A stretch of 42,056 nucleotides of DNA, from NCBI GenBank assembly GCA_005808505.1, contig SYLX01000186.1, positions 1 to 42,056 of the forward strand, in the 5' to 3' direction. Positions within the stretch are counted from its first letter, which is position 1, and each line of letters starts with the position of its first letter. Below, piece after piece: positions 8,264 to 16,600 of the stretch. The stretch comes from Bdellovibrionales bacterium. Its GTDB lineage: Bacteria; Bdellovibrionota; Bdellovibrionia; Bdellovibrionales; JAMPXM01. Under the pieces are notes generated by a model. That model was not told where the DNA came from. It was given only the letters and a program-made list of their open reading frames with translations, and did no database searches. A program made the position numbers and the translations under genes.

Positions 8264-9244
8264 CTAATTGGCGACTGGAGCTTCGCTCGGAGCGGGGAGG
8301 GATGCACCTGTTGTTTCTGCAGGCGGTGGGGCGGGTGCCTCGGCTGCCGGAGCAGGGGCTGCTGCGGGATTCGCGGGGGCTGCATCCGCCGCCTGGGCAG
8401 GGGCTCTTTGCTCAGCGGGAATTTCTGAGGGTTGGCCACCCGGCGCGGGAGCCGCGTGCGCCTGCTTTTCGCTCTTTATCAATGATGGATCGGCGTGCTT
8501 CATGAGCTTGATCACGACGCGACGGTTTTGCGATTGATTCTCGGCAATGGCGTTGCCTTCGGCATCACGGTTCGGAACGAGGGGTCGAGCTTCGCCGTAA
8601 CCGGCAGCCGTCAAACGTTCCTTCGAAATTCCCGCGCTCATGAACGTTTCGAGGACTCGGCAGGCACGGAGGCTTGAGAGCTCCCAGTTGTTGCGGTATT
8701 GCCCGCCGGGCATGATCGGAACGTCGTCGGTATGACCTTCAATCGTGATATCGAATTCCGAGAGCTGATCGCGAACGACATCGATGAAGTTCGACAAAAC
8801 GACTTTGGCTTCATCTTTCAAGTCTGCAGAGCCGGTGTTGAAGAAGACGGTTCCGCGAGACGAGATCTCAATTCCGATCTCGGATTCTTTGATGATGAAC
8901 TGATCACCTACGCCAAGCTTCTTTGCGGCCTCTTTGATTTTATCGGCGAGGGCCGCATAGGGGACGGTGTACGTTCCACCGAATTCCTGCGTGATGGACT
9001 GCTTAGCTTCCTCGAACTTCTTTGCATCCATGACGGAGAAGCTCAAAAGGATGACGAAGAAGCCGACGAGGAGGGTCATCATGTCGGCGTAAGAGACTAA
9101 CCAGTTGCCTTCGCCTTCTTCTTCATGGGCCTTGTGATTATGAGCGTTGCCCAAGGCTAAGGGAGCGTGAGCGGAGTCGTGAGGATCTTTATCCTCATTT
9201 TCCTTCTTCTTGCGGCGGATGCGGGCGGAAGAAATATCGCTCAC
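8264..9244 (-). CDS. motB: MotB/PomB-like stator protein, peptidoglycan-anchored
   Basis: The 326-aa ion-channel and anchor subunit of a MotAB-type stator. A cytoplasmic charged N-terminus (1-48) is followed by one membrane helix (about 50-72) carrying the ion-binding Asp in SYADMMTLL (Asp54). The plug/linker region LLSFSVMDAKKFEEAKQSI resembles PomB more than E. coli MotB, which hints at sodium coupling. An OmpA-like peptidoglycan-binding domain spans about 120-250 with FFNTGSADL, EGHTDD and NRRVVI. A 70-residue Ala/Pro-rich tail follows and is unusual for MotB. The start overlaps the motA stop by 4 bp, so the two are co-translated. No flagellar genes surround them, so the pair may serve another rotor, such as the FliG-like protein encoded divergently. 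Confidence 0.95.
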   Translation of the reverse strand: MSDISSARIRRKKKENEDKDPHDSAHAPLALGNAHNHKAHEEEGEGNWLVSYADMMTLLVGFFVILLSFSVMDAKKFEEAKQSITQEFGGTYTVPYAALADKIKEAAKKLGVGDQFIIKESEIGIEISSRGTVFFNTGSADLKDEAKVVLSNFIDVVRDQLSEFDITIEGHTDDVPIMPGGQYRNNWELSSLRACRVLETFMSAGISKERLTAAGYGEARPLVPNRDAEGNAIAENQSQNRRVVIKLMKHADPSLIKSEKQAHAAPAPGGQPSEIPAEQRAPAQAADAAPANPAAAPAPAAEAPAPPPAETTGASLPAPSEAPVAN

Positions 9245-10032
9245 GACTTCACTTTCCTGTTAAGGCGTGCACGTTCGTGCGGGAGGAGATAACTCTTCAA
9301 ATGCTCTTCAACGACTTTCGGGTGCTCGCGGCGACGAACGAGGCGAAGTCCATCGATTACGATCGTCCGGAGAGTTTCGTCATCGCGGTTGATGTGCGCT
9401 AAGTTTTCCGAGATCGGGATGAAGATCAGGTTCGAGAGAACGAGTCCGTAGAACGTCGCTACGAGACCGATCGCCATCGCGGGTCCGAGCTTTTTTTGCG
9501 CATCCGCTCCGCCAAGCTGTTGGAGGAGCGCGATCATCCCGAGGGTGGTACCGAGAAGACCGAAGGCCGGGGGAAATTTCGCAAGCGTCTTGAAGACTCC
9601 CACGTCGTATTCGTAGCGTTTCGTGTGCGTCGCTGCGCGCTTCATGAGGATCTCATCGAGCGCTTCCTCCGGAATACCGCCGAGAGTGATGAGCTGAACG
9701 GCATCCGCCAAAAACGGAGTCTTCAAGCTCTTTGCTTTTTGCTTCAGGTATTCGGGGTTCTCACGAATGCCTCGTGCGAGATCAACAATCTCGGTGATCA
9801 CGATGTCGTGTCGGGTAGCGTAGGCTCCTAGGAACTTGTTGATGAACACGCCGCCGACGCGAATATAGGAACGCAGCGGAAAGCACATCAACCCTGCGGC
9901 CGCGGTTCCACCGCAGACGATCAGAATTCCGTGGGGATCGAGGAAGACTTTCGCAGAATCCGAGGAGCTCACGATCGAGAGGACCATGACAACAAGGGCC
10001 GCGAACACACCGAAGATCGATGAAAAATTCAT
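9241..10032 (-). CDS. motA: MotA/PomA-like stator ion channel subunit
   Basis: The 263-aa inner-membrane subunit that couples ion flow to rotation. Four hydrophobic segments are visible: about 4-24, 33-52, 150-172 and 185-208. The third carries the conserved PPAFGLLGTTLGMIALL stretch and the fourth AMAIGLVATFYGLVLSN, as in PomA/MotA. The cytoplasmic loop (about 75-148) holds the charged RGIRENPEYLKQK segment that corresponds to the FliG-contacting region in characterised stators. It overlaps motB by 4 bp. The length is typical. A weak GGATG precedes the ATG. The promoter must lie in the divergent region or inside the small frame at 10042-10197; I could not fix it. Confidence 0.96.
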   Translation of the reverse strand: MNFSSIFGVFAALVVMVLSIVSSSDSAKVFLDPHGILIVCGGTAAAGLMCFPLRSYIRVGGVFINKFLGAYATRHDIVITEIVDLARGIRENPEYLKQKAKSLKTPFLADAVQLITLGGIPEEALDEILMKRAATHTKRYEYDVGVFKTLAKFPPAFGLLGTTLGMIALLQQLGGADAQKKLGPAMAIGLVATFYGLVLSNLIFIPISENLAHINRDDETLRTIVIDGLRLVRRREHPKVVEEHLKSYLLPHERARLNRKVKS

Positions 10033-10041
10033 AGTTCATCC

Positions 10042-10197
10042 ATGAACATTATGTTTGAGATAAAGCCGTGTCTCCTTCATCGTAGCTTACGTTTGGCGGC
10101 TCTCCTAGTCTTGCTCGTAGTCTTACTCGCGGTCTGGGAGTCGAGGGGTCGCGGTTTCACGTTTCGTGAAACGGATCGGGTGGCTGGGGAGGCGTAA
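10042..10197 (+). CDS. Possible 51-aa single-helix membrane peptide
   Basis: An ATG frame starting only 10 bp from the motA start on the other strand. It encodes a basic N-terminus, then the hydrophobic run LRLAALLVLLVVLLAVW, then a basic, polar tail. A T-rich tract follows 25 bp after its TAA. Against it: no Shine-Dalgarno is visible before either in-frame ATG (10042 or 10051), and its hydrophobic part comes from a short 12-bp internal repeat, so it may be chance. Reported as a candidate only. Confidence 0.2.
   Translation: MNIMFEIKPCLLHRSLRLAALLVLLVVLLAVWESRGRGFTFRETDRVAGEA
10154..10172. promoter_or_regulatory. Palindrome resembling a split parS site
   Basis: Two 7-bp arms, GTTTCAC and GTGAAAC, separated by GTTTC. 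The arms match the halves of the bacterial parS consensus (GTTTCAC-GTGAAAC, from established knowledge), but here they are pushed apart by 5 bp. It may be an operator for a dimeric regulator; ParB binding would need testing. Confidence 0.35.
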
Positions 10198-10207
10198 GAG
10201 TTGTCCT

Positions 10208-10241
10208 CCACGACCGTGGTCGGTTTGTTTGTTTTGTTTTT
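10208..10241 (+). terminator. Weak candidate terminator
   Basis: A short stem (CGAC-CGTG-GTCG, 4 bp) is followed by GTTTGTTTGTTTTGTTTTT. It could end a short transcript from the small frame at 10042. The stem is weak, so the T-rich tract could equally be an unstructured promoter-proximal element. Confidence 0.25.
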
Positions 10242-10361
10242 CTGGTCCATCGCAGAGTCGGGCTAGTCGGGGCACTCAACCTCTGAGGTTTAGCTAAAGG
10301 CTAGGTGAGCGCAAAACAAGACCCCAACCAAACTAGGACTCAAGAAAGTCTCATATTCGTA

Positions 10362-10367
10362 CGATAA
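10362..10367 (+). promoter_or_regulatory. Candidate -10 box giving a near-leaderless mRNA
   Basis: GATAAT lies 9 bp before the ATG at 10377. If it is the -10 box, transcription would start a few bases from the start codon. This would fit the poor Shine-Dalgarno spacing there (AAAGAG is only 1-2 nt from the ATG). No good -35 hexamer is seen, so this is tentative. Confidence 0.25.
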
Positions 10368-10376
10368 TGAAAGAGT

Positions 10377-11039
10377 ATGAAAACGTTTAAAGCTTCGACA
10401 TTGTGGTTGGTGGCAATTTTGTGCGGTCTCGTTTCGGCTTGCGCTACGCCGACGTTCTCGGTGAAGAGCGATCCGCTGCAAGCGGACGTCTTCTTCCAAG
10501 TGCCGGGCACGAACGAGAAGAAGCCAATCGGCAAAACTCCTTTGACGATGCCGATGACGGAATTTCGGCAGCTCATCGGTGCTGATGTCAGCTCTGGACA
10601 ATACTTTCCGATCACCGTCGAGAAGCAAGGTTACGTGACGGAAACCTTCCAAATTCCGGCGAGCCGCTTCGGTACTTTCGTTACCGAACTCGACGTGAAG
10701 ATGAAAGAAAGCAAGCTCGCTCAAGAAGAGAAGACGGCGAAGGTGACGATTGATCGTCTCTTCCTCGCTCAGCGCTTCGCGCTCACGAATCAATTCGAGC
10801 GTGCGCAAGCCGAGCTCGACAAGATTCTCGCGGACTTCCCGACGCTCGCGCGAGCCCTTTCGATGCGTGCTTCGATCTTCTACGCGCAGAAGAATTATAC
10901 CGAAAGTTTGAAATGGTACGAAGAGGCCATCAAAGCGGATCCGCAAATGGATGACGCGATCAAGATGGCCGCGAAGGTTCGCTTGCTGCAATCGGGGCGG
11001 GCACCGGCGGCTGAGGCTGCCAAAGGGACAGCGCAATGA
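10377..11039 (+). CDS. PEGA/TPR lipoprotein, first gene of the FliG-like operon
   Basis: A 220-aa lipoprotein with the lipobox VSAC (Cys22). The next 95 residues look like a PEGA-type beta domain: VKSDPLQADVFFQVPG, then PIGKTPLTMP and VEKQGYVTETF, the pattern seen in surface-layer and envelope proteins. Residues about 135-205 hold two TPR-like helical pairs (LTNQFERAQAELDKIL...ALSMRASIFYAQKNYTESL..., described as a span). The ATGA at its end overlaps the start of the next gene, so the two are translationally coupled. A periplasmic scaffold or assembly factor for the downstream FliF/FliG-like protein is the likeliest role, by analogy to pilotin-type TPR lipoproteins; this is inference. Confidence 0.8.
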   Translation: MKTFKASTLWLVAILCGLVSACATPTFSVKSDPLQADVFFQVPGTNEKKPIGKTPLTMPMTEFRQLIGADVSSGQYFPITVEKQGYVTETFQIPASRFGTFVTELDVKMKESKLAQEEKTAKVTIDRLFLAQRFALTNQFERAQAELDKILADFPTLARALSMRASIFYAQKNYTESLKWYEEAIKADPQMDDAIKMAAKVRLLQSGRAPAAEAAKGTAQ

Positions 11040-12922
11040 GAAAAAACTTAGCGGCAGTCTCAACTTTTCTCGCGATCGGCGTGTTCATCGCGGGCTTCGC
11101 GTTTACGCCGAATGCGGCGCTCGCGCAGGCGCGGGGAGCGGCACCGGCTAAGGGCGGTGGCCTTGCTTCGCTTTCACCCGACGCACTTGGCGCAAAGGCT
11201 TTTTTGGAAGACCTTCTCGCTCGTCGCTACACGCAAGAGCTTTCGACGCTCGTTGATCGTGAGCAATTCTCGTTGGGCGCTCAACTAGATCTGATTCCCG
11301 TGGCGTCGCCTGTTCTCCAAACTCCGAAGCCTACGGACTCCGAGCCGCTCAATGATTTGATGCTTGGGTCTCTCGATGCAGACCAACTTTTGAAGGGCTA
11401 CATGGGAGTCGCGGAGGAGAAGCCAGCTTCCAAGCTTCTCGATCATTTCCGCATCAAATCGGTGAACGTTTCGGTCGGCCTGAAAGCGGATCTCAATCCG
11501 CAAATCAAGGCGGAAGTCGAAGGCTGGCTGAAAAAGCGTTTGAGCGCCGAATTTGGCGGAGCGGGTAAAGGTGCCGTTACCTTTATCAAGACTTTAGAGA
11601 AGCCGAAGGACGTCGCTCAAGAGCCGAAGGTAAAAACGATTTACGATTGGCTGGGAGAGTTCCAGTCGCTCGCGGGCCAAATCGTCATATCGCTTGCGAT
11701 CTTGATCGGCGTGATTTTGTATCGACTCTTGTCGCGCGGCGAGGGTGGACTCGCAGCCGATGCGAACGGCATGGGTTCTTCGGAAGACTCCAGCGACTTG
11801 GCCGCACTTCAACGTGCAGCTGCTGAAGTTCAAGCGGATAACGATAAGGATCTTCAAGCAGATCTCGAATTCGACTCTGCTGAACGCGTTCGGGCTAACA
11901 ACGATATTGAGAGTCTCAAATCGCGCATCATCGAGCTTGTGCCTCGTCTGTCCGGCTACCTTGAAGACGTTGTTCGCAATTGGTGCCACATGGGTGAAAA
12001 CGGGAAGCTTCGTCTTGCGTGCTTTGCGGAAGCTGCGGGCAAAGAGACGGGAAAACTTCCGATCCCGGTTGATGCTCTTCCTGACGTGCAGAAGATCTTT
12101 GCGCGCATGCCGGAAATTCATCCTCGCGATAAGCGTGAATCCCTCGAGAAGGCTTACTGGGATCTTTTATCTGTGTTGAATCTTGGCTCGGACTCGCTCT
12201 CAACACCTTTTGCTTACCTTGATGGTTTGAACCTTAGCATGGTGAACAAAGTGTTGATGGAGCAGAATCCAAAGCTCCGCACGGTTGTTTCGCTCTACAT
12301 GACGAACGATCTGCGCCAACGCTACTTGAAGTCGCTATCCATGGACGCCAAGCGCGAGATCCTCGAATCAGCAGCAGGCTTGAGCGAGATTCGAGCGGAA
12401 GAACTCGAAACGCTCGATCGCAGCTTGCTCTTAAAGCTCAACCCGACGCGCGAACAAGAAATCGTGGCGCTCGAGATGACGCTCCCGAAGATCGTTGCGG
12501 CCCTGACTCCTTCCGAGGAAATCATGCTGCTCGCTCAGATGAAGGGACCCGCGATCGAAGAATACAAGCGGACGACGGCGTCGCTTGCGTTCTTGGCGGA
12601 GTGGCCTGATGACAAAATCCGCATCGTGTTCATGGGCATGACGCCGGATGAATTGATTTCCTTCTTGCGTGTGCGTCCCGATCTTCAAGAGCGTTGTCTC
12701 TCGATGGCCTCGATGATGGTCGGCGAGATTGCGCGCGACGAACTCTCGCGCCCGGATAAGACGAGCGCGACGGATAAGGACAAAGCTCTCGAATTCTTCA
12801 CGACGCGGATCAAAGGCCTCGTGCAGAGCGGAGAGATCAACTTGATGGAAGTTTTCGGACCAGTACCCACAGCGACGACGCACCAACTAGGCACGGACGA
12901 TGAAGCGAAGCGAGTGGCTTAA
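11036..12922 (+). CDS. Membrane-anchored FliF-C/FliG-like fusion protein (candidate rotor)
   Basis: A 628-aa protein that seems to join two flagellar rotor modules. Residues 1-30 are a signal peptide (ending ALA). The periplasmic part (about 50-195) resembles the second periplasmic domain of FliF: KAFLEDLLARRYTQELSTL and later FRIKSVNVSVGLKADLNPQ, as in the FliF pattern of ring-building segment plus VAVLVDG-type strand. A single membrane helix follows (212-232). The cytoplasmic part matches FliG: EQNPKLRTVVSLYM at 409-422 aligns with the EHPQ-type middle motif and the following helix, and 515-605 tracks FliG-C, including PDDKIRIVFMGMTPDEL, RDELS and VQSGEINL, the counterpart of the family's RRLAETGEMVI end. 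The FliG N-terminal domain appears replaced. Overlaps both neighbours. Alternative: a FliG-like protein with an unrelated periplasmic domain. Confidence 0.75.
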   Translation: MRKNLAAVSTFLAIGVFIAGFAFTPNAALAQARGAAPAKGGGLASLSPDALGAKAFLEDLLARRYTQELSTLVDREQFSLGAQLDLIPVASPVLQTPKPTDSEPLNDLMLGSLDADQLLKGYMGVAEEKPASKLLDHFRIKSVNVSVGLKADLNPQIKAEVEGWLKKRLSAEFGGAGKGAVTFIKTLEKPKDVAQEPKVKTIYDWLGEFQSLAGQIVISLAILIGVILYRLLSRGEGGLAADANGMGSSEDSSDLAALQRAAAEVQADNDKDLQADLEFDSAERVRANNDIESLKSRIIELVPRLSGYLEDVVRNWCHMGENGKLRLACFAEAAGKETGKLPIPVDALPDVQKIFARMPEIHPRDKRESLEKAYWDLLSVLNLGSDSLSTPFAYLDGLNLSMVNKVLMEQNPKLRTVVSLYMTNDLRQRYLKSLSMDAKREILESAAGLSEIRAEELETLDRSLLLKLNPTREQEIVALEMTLPKIVAALTPSEEIMLLAQMKGPAIEEYKRTTASLAFLAEWPDDKIRIVFMGMTPDELISFLRVRPDLQERCLSMASMMVGEIARDELSRPDKTSATDKDKALEFFTTRIKGLVQSGEINLMEVFGPVPTATTHQLGTDDEAKRVA

Positions 12923-13589
12923 ACTGAAAAGAATTTTGATTCTGCTGATTGCGGCCTGTTCGTTGAGCCCGTCGTTGGCTCGCGCTCAGGAGCCCAAAGC
13001 CGCGACCACGATCCTGGAGAAGCCTCGTGGCTCGAGCAACTACCGCTTTGGTTTTGCGGTGGGCTTTTTTGGAATCGGCGTTACGGCTGACGCAAGCGGC
13101 TTCACGCAAGTTCCGCGGAGTGAAGGGCCACTTGTTGCCAGCGTTTTTGTCGAAATGCTTTTGACCGATAAGATCAGTCTTGGTTTTGAGCACTACCGTG
13201 GCGTAAGCCTTGCGCCTTTTTCAACGGCAGCTTCATTCACGGGCCTAGTCTCGCGTTACTACTTCATGGGTCCGGCGCCGTCGATGGTGCCGCTCTCCGA
13301 CGGGCAGAGTTCGCTTTTTGTAAAAAGTTGGACGCCTTTTGCCGGCATTTCCGCAGGCTACGCCCAAGCAACGATTTCGCGAGACAATGACCAAGTGCCC
13401 ACCGTGAGTGGATCGGCAGGTTACGTTGGTGTCACGGGCGGTGCTGATTACCTTTTGAAACCAGGTGTGGGCATTCGTCCTGAAGTCGTGATCGCGTCGT
13501 CGCAGGTTCCGGCCGCGTTTTCGAGTGTCGCGCAGCCGCCGGAGCTTACGCTCCTTTCCATCCAATGCGGGATGTTCTTTAACTTCTGA
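12900..13589 (+). CDS. Small outer-membrane beta-barrel protein
   Basis: A 229-aa protein with a cleavable signal (ending ARAQ, about residue 30). The rest alternates short amphipathic strands and turns, for example YRFGFAVGFFGIGVTADA, FVEMLLTDKISLGFEHYRG, TPFAGISAGYAQATIS and GVTGGADYLLKPGVGIRPEV. It ends in CGMFFNF, with the terminal Phe typical of barrels inserted by the BAM complex. About eight strands are expected. It overlaps the FliG-like gene by 23 bp, so the product probably belongs to the same complex or pathway. No specific family is recognised; an OmpA/OmpW-like fold is my guess. Confidence 0.78.
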   Translation: MKRSEWLKLKRILILLIAACSLSPSLARAQEPKAATTILEKPRGSSNYRFGFAVGFFGIGVTADASGFTQVPRSEGPLVASVFVEMLLTDKISLGFEHYRGVSLAPFSTAASFTGLVSRYYFMGPAPSMVPLSDGQSSLFVKSWTPFAGISAGYAQATISRDNDQVPTVSGSAGYVGVTGGADYLLKPGVGIRPEVVIASSQVPAAFSSVAQPPELTLLSIQCGMFFNF

Positions 13590-13594
13590 AGTAG

Positions 13595-13638
13595 CCAAGT
13601 AGTGCCGCCAAGTAGTGGCGCCAAGTAGTGCCTGGCAC
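13595..13638. repeat. Three 13-bp repeats ending in a GTGCC/GGCAC palindrome
   Basis: CCAAGTAGTGSCG occurs at 13595-13607 and 13608-13620, and a third CCAAGTAGTGCCT copy at 13621 runs into the palindrome GTGCC-T-GGCAC at 13628-13638, followed by CTTT. It fills the gap between the convergent barrel gene and the giant lipoprotein operon. It may be a dispersed repeat family or a bidirectional transcription boundary. Confidence 0.75.
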
Positions 13639-13651
13639 CTTTCCGCGAACC

Positions 13652-16600
13652 TCAGCGCTGCGCCCGGATCACCAAGCTCGAGTCGATGAGTTTCAAGCCG
13701 CCCGTAACAGGCTCCGCCTGCAGAAGGTACCGATCGCCGTTTGTGAGCGTGAGAGCCGGCGAGCGGAGCTGCGTTTTCGTCTCCGAATCAAAGGTGACCG
13801 TTGAGCCCGCAACCGGTGTAAGCACCGATGGTCCAAAGTCGCTGGCCGCAGCACTCATCAAACGCACGTGCACTTGCGAGCCGCCGTTTGCTTCGGCCGT
13901 CGCCTGGAAGTACACCACTGGGTTTGAGTAAGCGCTAAGCTGCAAGAGTGTGCGTTCATGATCGATATCGTTCGTGAAGCTGATGTTGGCGCCTAAGCTT
14001 GTGCGCAGGTGAACTTCCACTTTGTCGAGAGCATCGAGCTTCACCCACAAGCCCGCTTTGTAGAGCGCGATCTGGCGTCCCGAGCCGCAGTAACGATCGC
14101 AGCGAATCGTCACTTGATACTCATCGCCCTCGTTTGTGCGGGCATAGTTCGAGATTCCCTCGTTGAAGGGCGAGCGCACGAGCGAAACGCTCGAGCCCGC
14201 AACGACCGTCTCCGTCGGGGTGACGGGAGCTCCGCGTGTCACGTTGTAGAGTGACACAAGACCAATAGCCCCACCGCTTGAGGCGACGACGGTCTCAAGT
14301 TCCCACGGGTTACCGTCAGCCAGGCGCACGAGTGACGAAGTGTCCTTTTTGTAGATGCCAGCGGCAAGGAGAGAAGTGTAACTCATGCCGTTCGTCACTT
14401 CGATTGGATCTCCCGCATCAGCAGCTGAAGGTCCGTAAGAATAAGAGAGAAGCGGAATATAAAGTTTCGTCTTCGTTGCGCCCGTTTGGGTGATCAAGAT
14501 CCGCGATGAATAGACGGCAATGTAGCCCGCAGCTGCGGTCGCGGGGAGACGCAAGCGATACTCGTTGGCACCCGCACTCGGAGTGAACGATGCGCGCAAG
14601 CGAGTTGGCGCGGAAACTCCGGCAGGAATCGTCACGAAACCAACCGTCACATTCGAATTGTTCAAAAGTTCAACTTGCAACGGTGCTGAGTCCACGTTGT
14701 AGGCGACAACTTCGAGCTGGTACGAAGGTGAGCCGTCGTAATCATTCGTGTTGAGGGAGGTGCGCGAACGCTCAAACGTGCGAGCAACGGTGCTTGAGAG
14801 CAAGCCGCGGTCCAGGAGCTCAACGGCGCTCTGCAAATTCATCGTGATCAACGCGATGGCGCTCGCTTCGTTCGAGCTCACCGAGACGGCTCCGCTAGCG
14901 AAGACAGCTTCCACCACGTAGTAGTAGCGGACACCGTTGACGACGTTCGTGTCCTGTAGGGATGTTCCCGCGACTCCCGAAGCGATAACGCCGTAAGGTC
15001 CACCCGCGATTTCGCTGCGACGAACCTGATAACTTGCGGCACCCGCCACTGCAGACCATGCCAAGTTCAGGCGGTTGGAATTCGCCGTAACGGCGAGGGT
15101 CGCGGGGCCGGCGTTGAGTTCCACCGCTACTTCATTCGAATTGGGCGACTCCACGTTGTAATCATTCACGCTGCGTACGACATAGTAGTAGGTCGTACCT
15201 GCGGTTCCGGCATCGGTGTAAGTCGTCGTCGACGCGGTCGTTGAACCGCGAAGCGAGTAGGGTCCGCCGGCAGAAGTTGCGCGGTAGACATTGTACTTTC
15301 CGATATTCGTGACCTGGCCCCAGATCAAATTCACGCTGGTTGTTGAAACAGCCCGTGCCGTGAGCGAGCGGGGCTCAAGAGGAGCGATCCCGATCGTCAC
15401 TTGCGGGCTAGCCGCTGATCGAGCCATCGGAACGCCGCCGGCTCCGTAGGGCTGATAGATGTATTGATAGCTGACGCCAGCGACAGCAGTGGAATCCGTG
15501 TAAGCCGTCGCCGTTCCTAAGCCCGTCGCGATTGCGCTAAAGTTCACACCGTCGTTCGAACGGAGAAGGTCATAATTCGTAACCGTTCCGTGCGCCGAGC
15601 TCCACGCGATTCGAATGCTCGTTGCCGAGTTTGCAAGTGCCGTCGGGGCCGCAGGTGTGAGAAGCGGAATTGCCGAGATTTCGGCTGAGCGCGCTGATTC
15701 CACCGAGCCGATCAATGCCGAAGCCGCGATGTAGTAAGTTGTTGCAGCAGTTAGACCGGGAATCGCAACGTCCGTTGTTTGCGTGGCATTGACGATCGGC
15801 ATGTTGTAGTTGCCGGGCGATGTCCCCACGTAGATGCGGTAAGAAGTGGCGGCAGGAGCTCCGCTAAATGTAATTTTCAACTCGTCGCCGGTTATGTTCT
15901 CGGTGACCGCGAGGCCTGCCGGAACGGAAGGAACGATCCCGGGAGTGATCGTCGACGTAGGTGAGGTGATCGTGTATCCCGAAACGGTGGCGACGACGCG
16001 GTAGTAGTACTGAGTACCGTTAACGGCAGTTGCATCCGTGCAGTAGTTGATCGCGACCGCGGGACAAACTGTTGAGAATGTAGTCCCGTCGGTGGAGCGC
16101 TCAACATTGTGAGACGCACCGGTGACGCCGCTCCATTGAACGAGAACGCTGTTGCTTCCTGCGGTAAGAGTGGGTGCCGCGAGAGCTGCCAGTGTCATTT
16201 GCGTAAGCGGCGCCGAGAGTGAAGACTCCGTCGTGCCGGTGACGCTCGAAACTTTGAAGTTATATTCCCCACCTGGTGAAAGCCCGGCACGCAGGTAGCT
16301 CGTCGCCGTGGCGTTTGCGACTTTCACGTAAGTTGTCGAAGGAGATACGGCCACGTAGATGTTGTACGAAGTTGCACCTTGAACTTTCGCCCAAGCAATC
16401 GCGATGCTGTTCGCGGTAACGGCCGTCACGCTTAGGCCAGAAGGGACTGCACTATCCGTGCGCATGCCGTTCACTTCGGCTGACTTCTGACTTTCGGTTC
16501 CGTCGAGATAAGTCGACGTCACGGTGTAGTAGTAGCCAACTCCGGTGACCGCAGATGAATCGGTATAGCTGTTCGTCGCCGATGTTCCGATCGAAGTGTA

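Larger units (their letters stand above)
10033..10376. other. Divergent control region between motAB and the FliG-like operon
   Basis: This 344-bp stretch carries a palindrome GTTTCAC-GTTTC-GTGAAAC at 10154-10172, a second one AACCTC-T-GAGGTT at 10278-10290, a T-rich tract at 10223-10241 and a possible small frame at 10042-10197. No other gene is supported. Because it separates two divergent transcripts of seemingly related function, it is a good place to expect shared regulation. Confidence 0.5.

Noticed and set aside
8264..10032. Zorya-type ZorA/ZorB defence pair instead of MotAB
   Set aside because: MotA has no long cytoplasmic tail and MotB matches the motility family; no ZorC, ZorD or ZorE-like gene is nearby.
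10290..11063. Minus-strand frame of 257 codons opposite the PEGA/TPR lipoprotein
   Set aside because: Arg/Leu-rich shadow of a gene with a clear lipobox and operon overlap on the plus strand.
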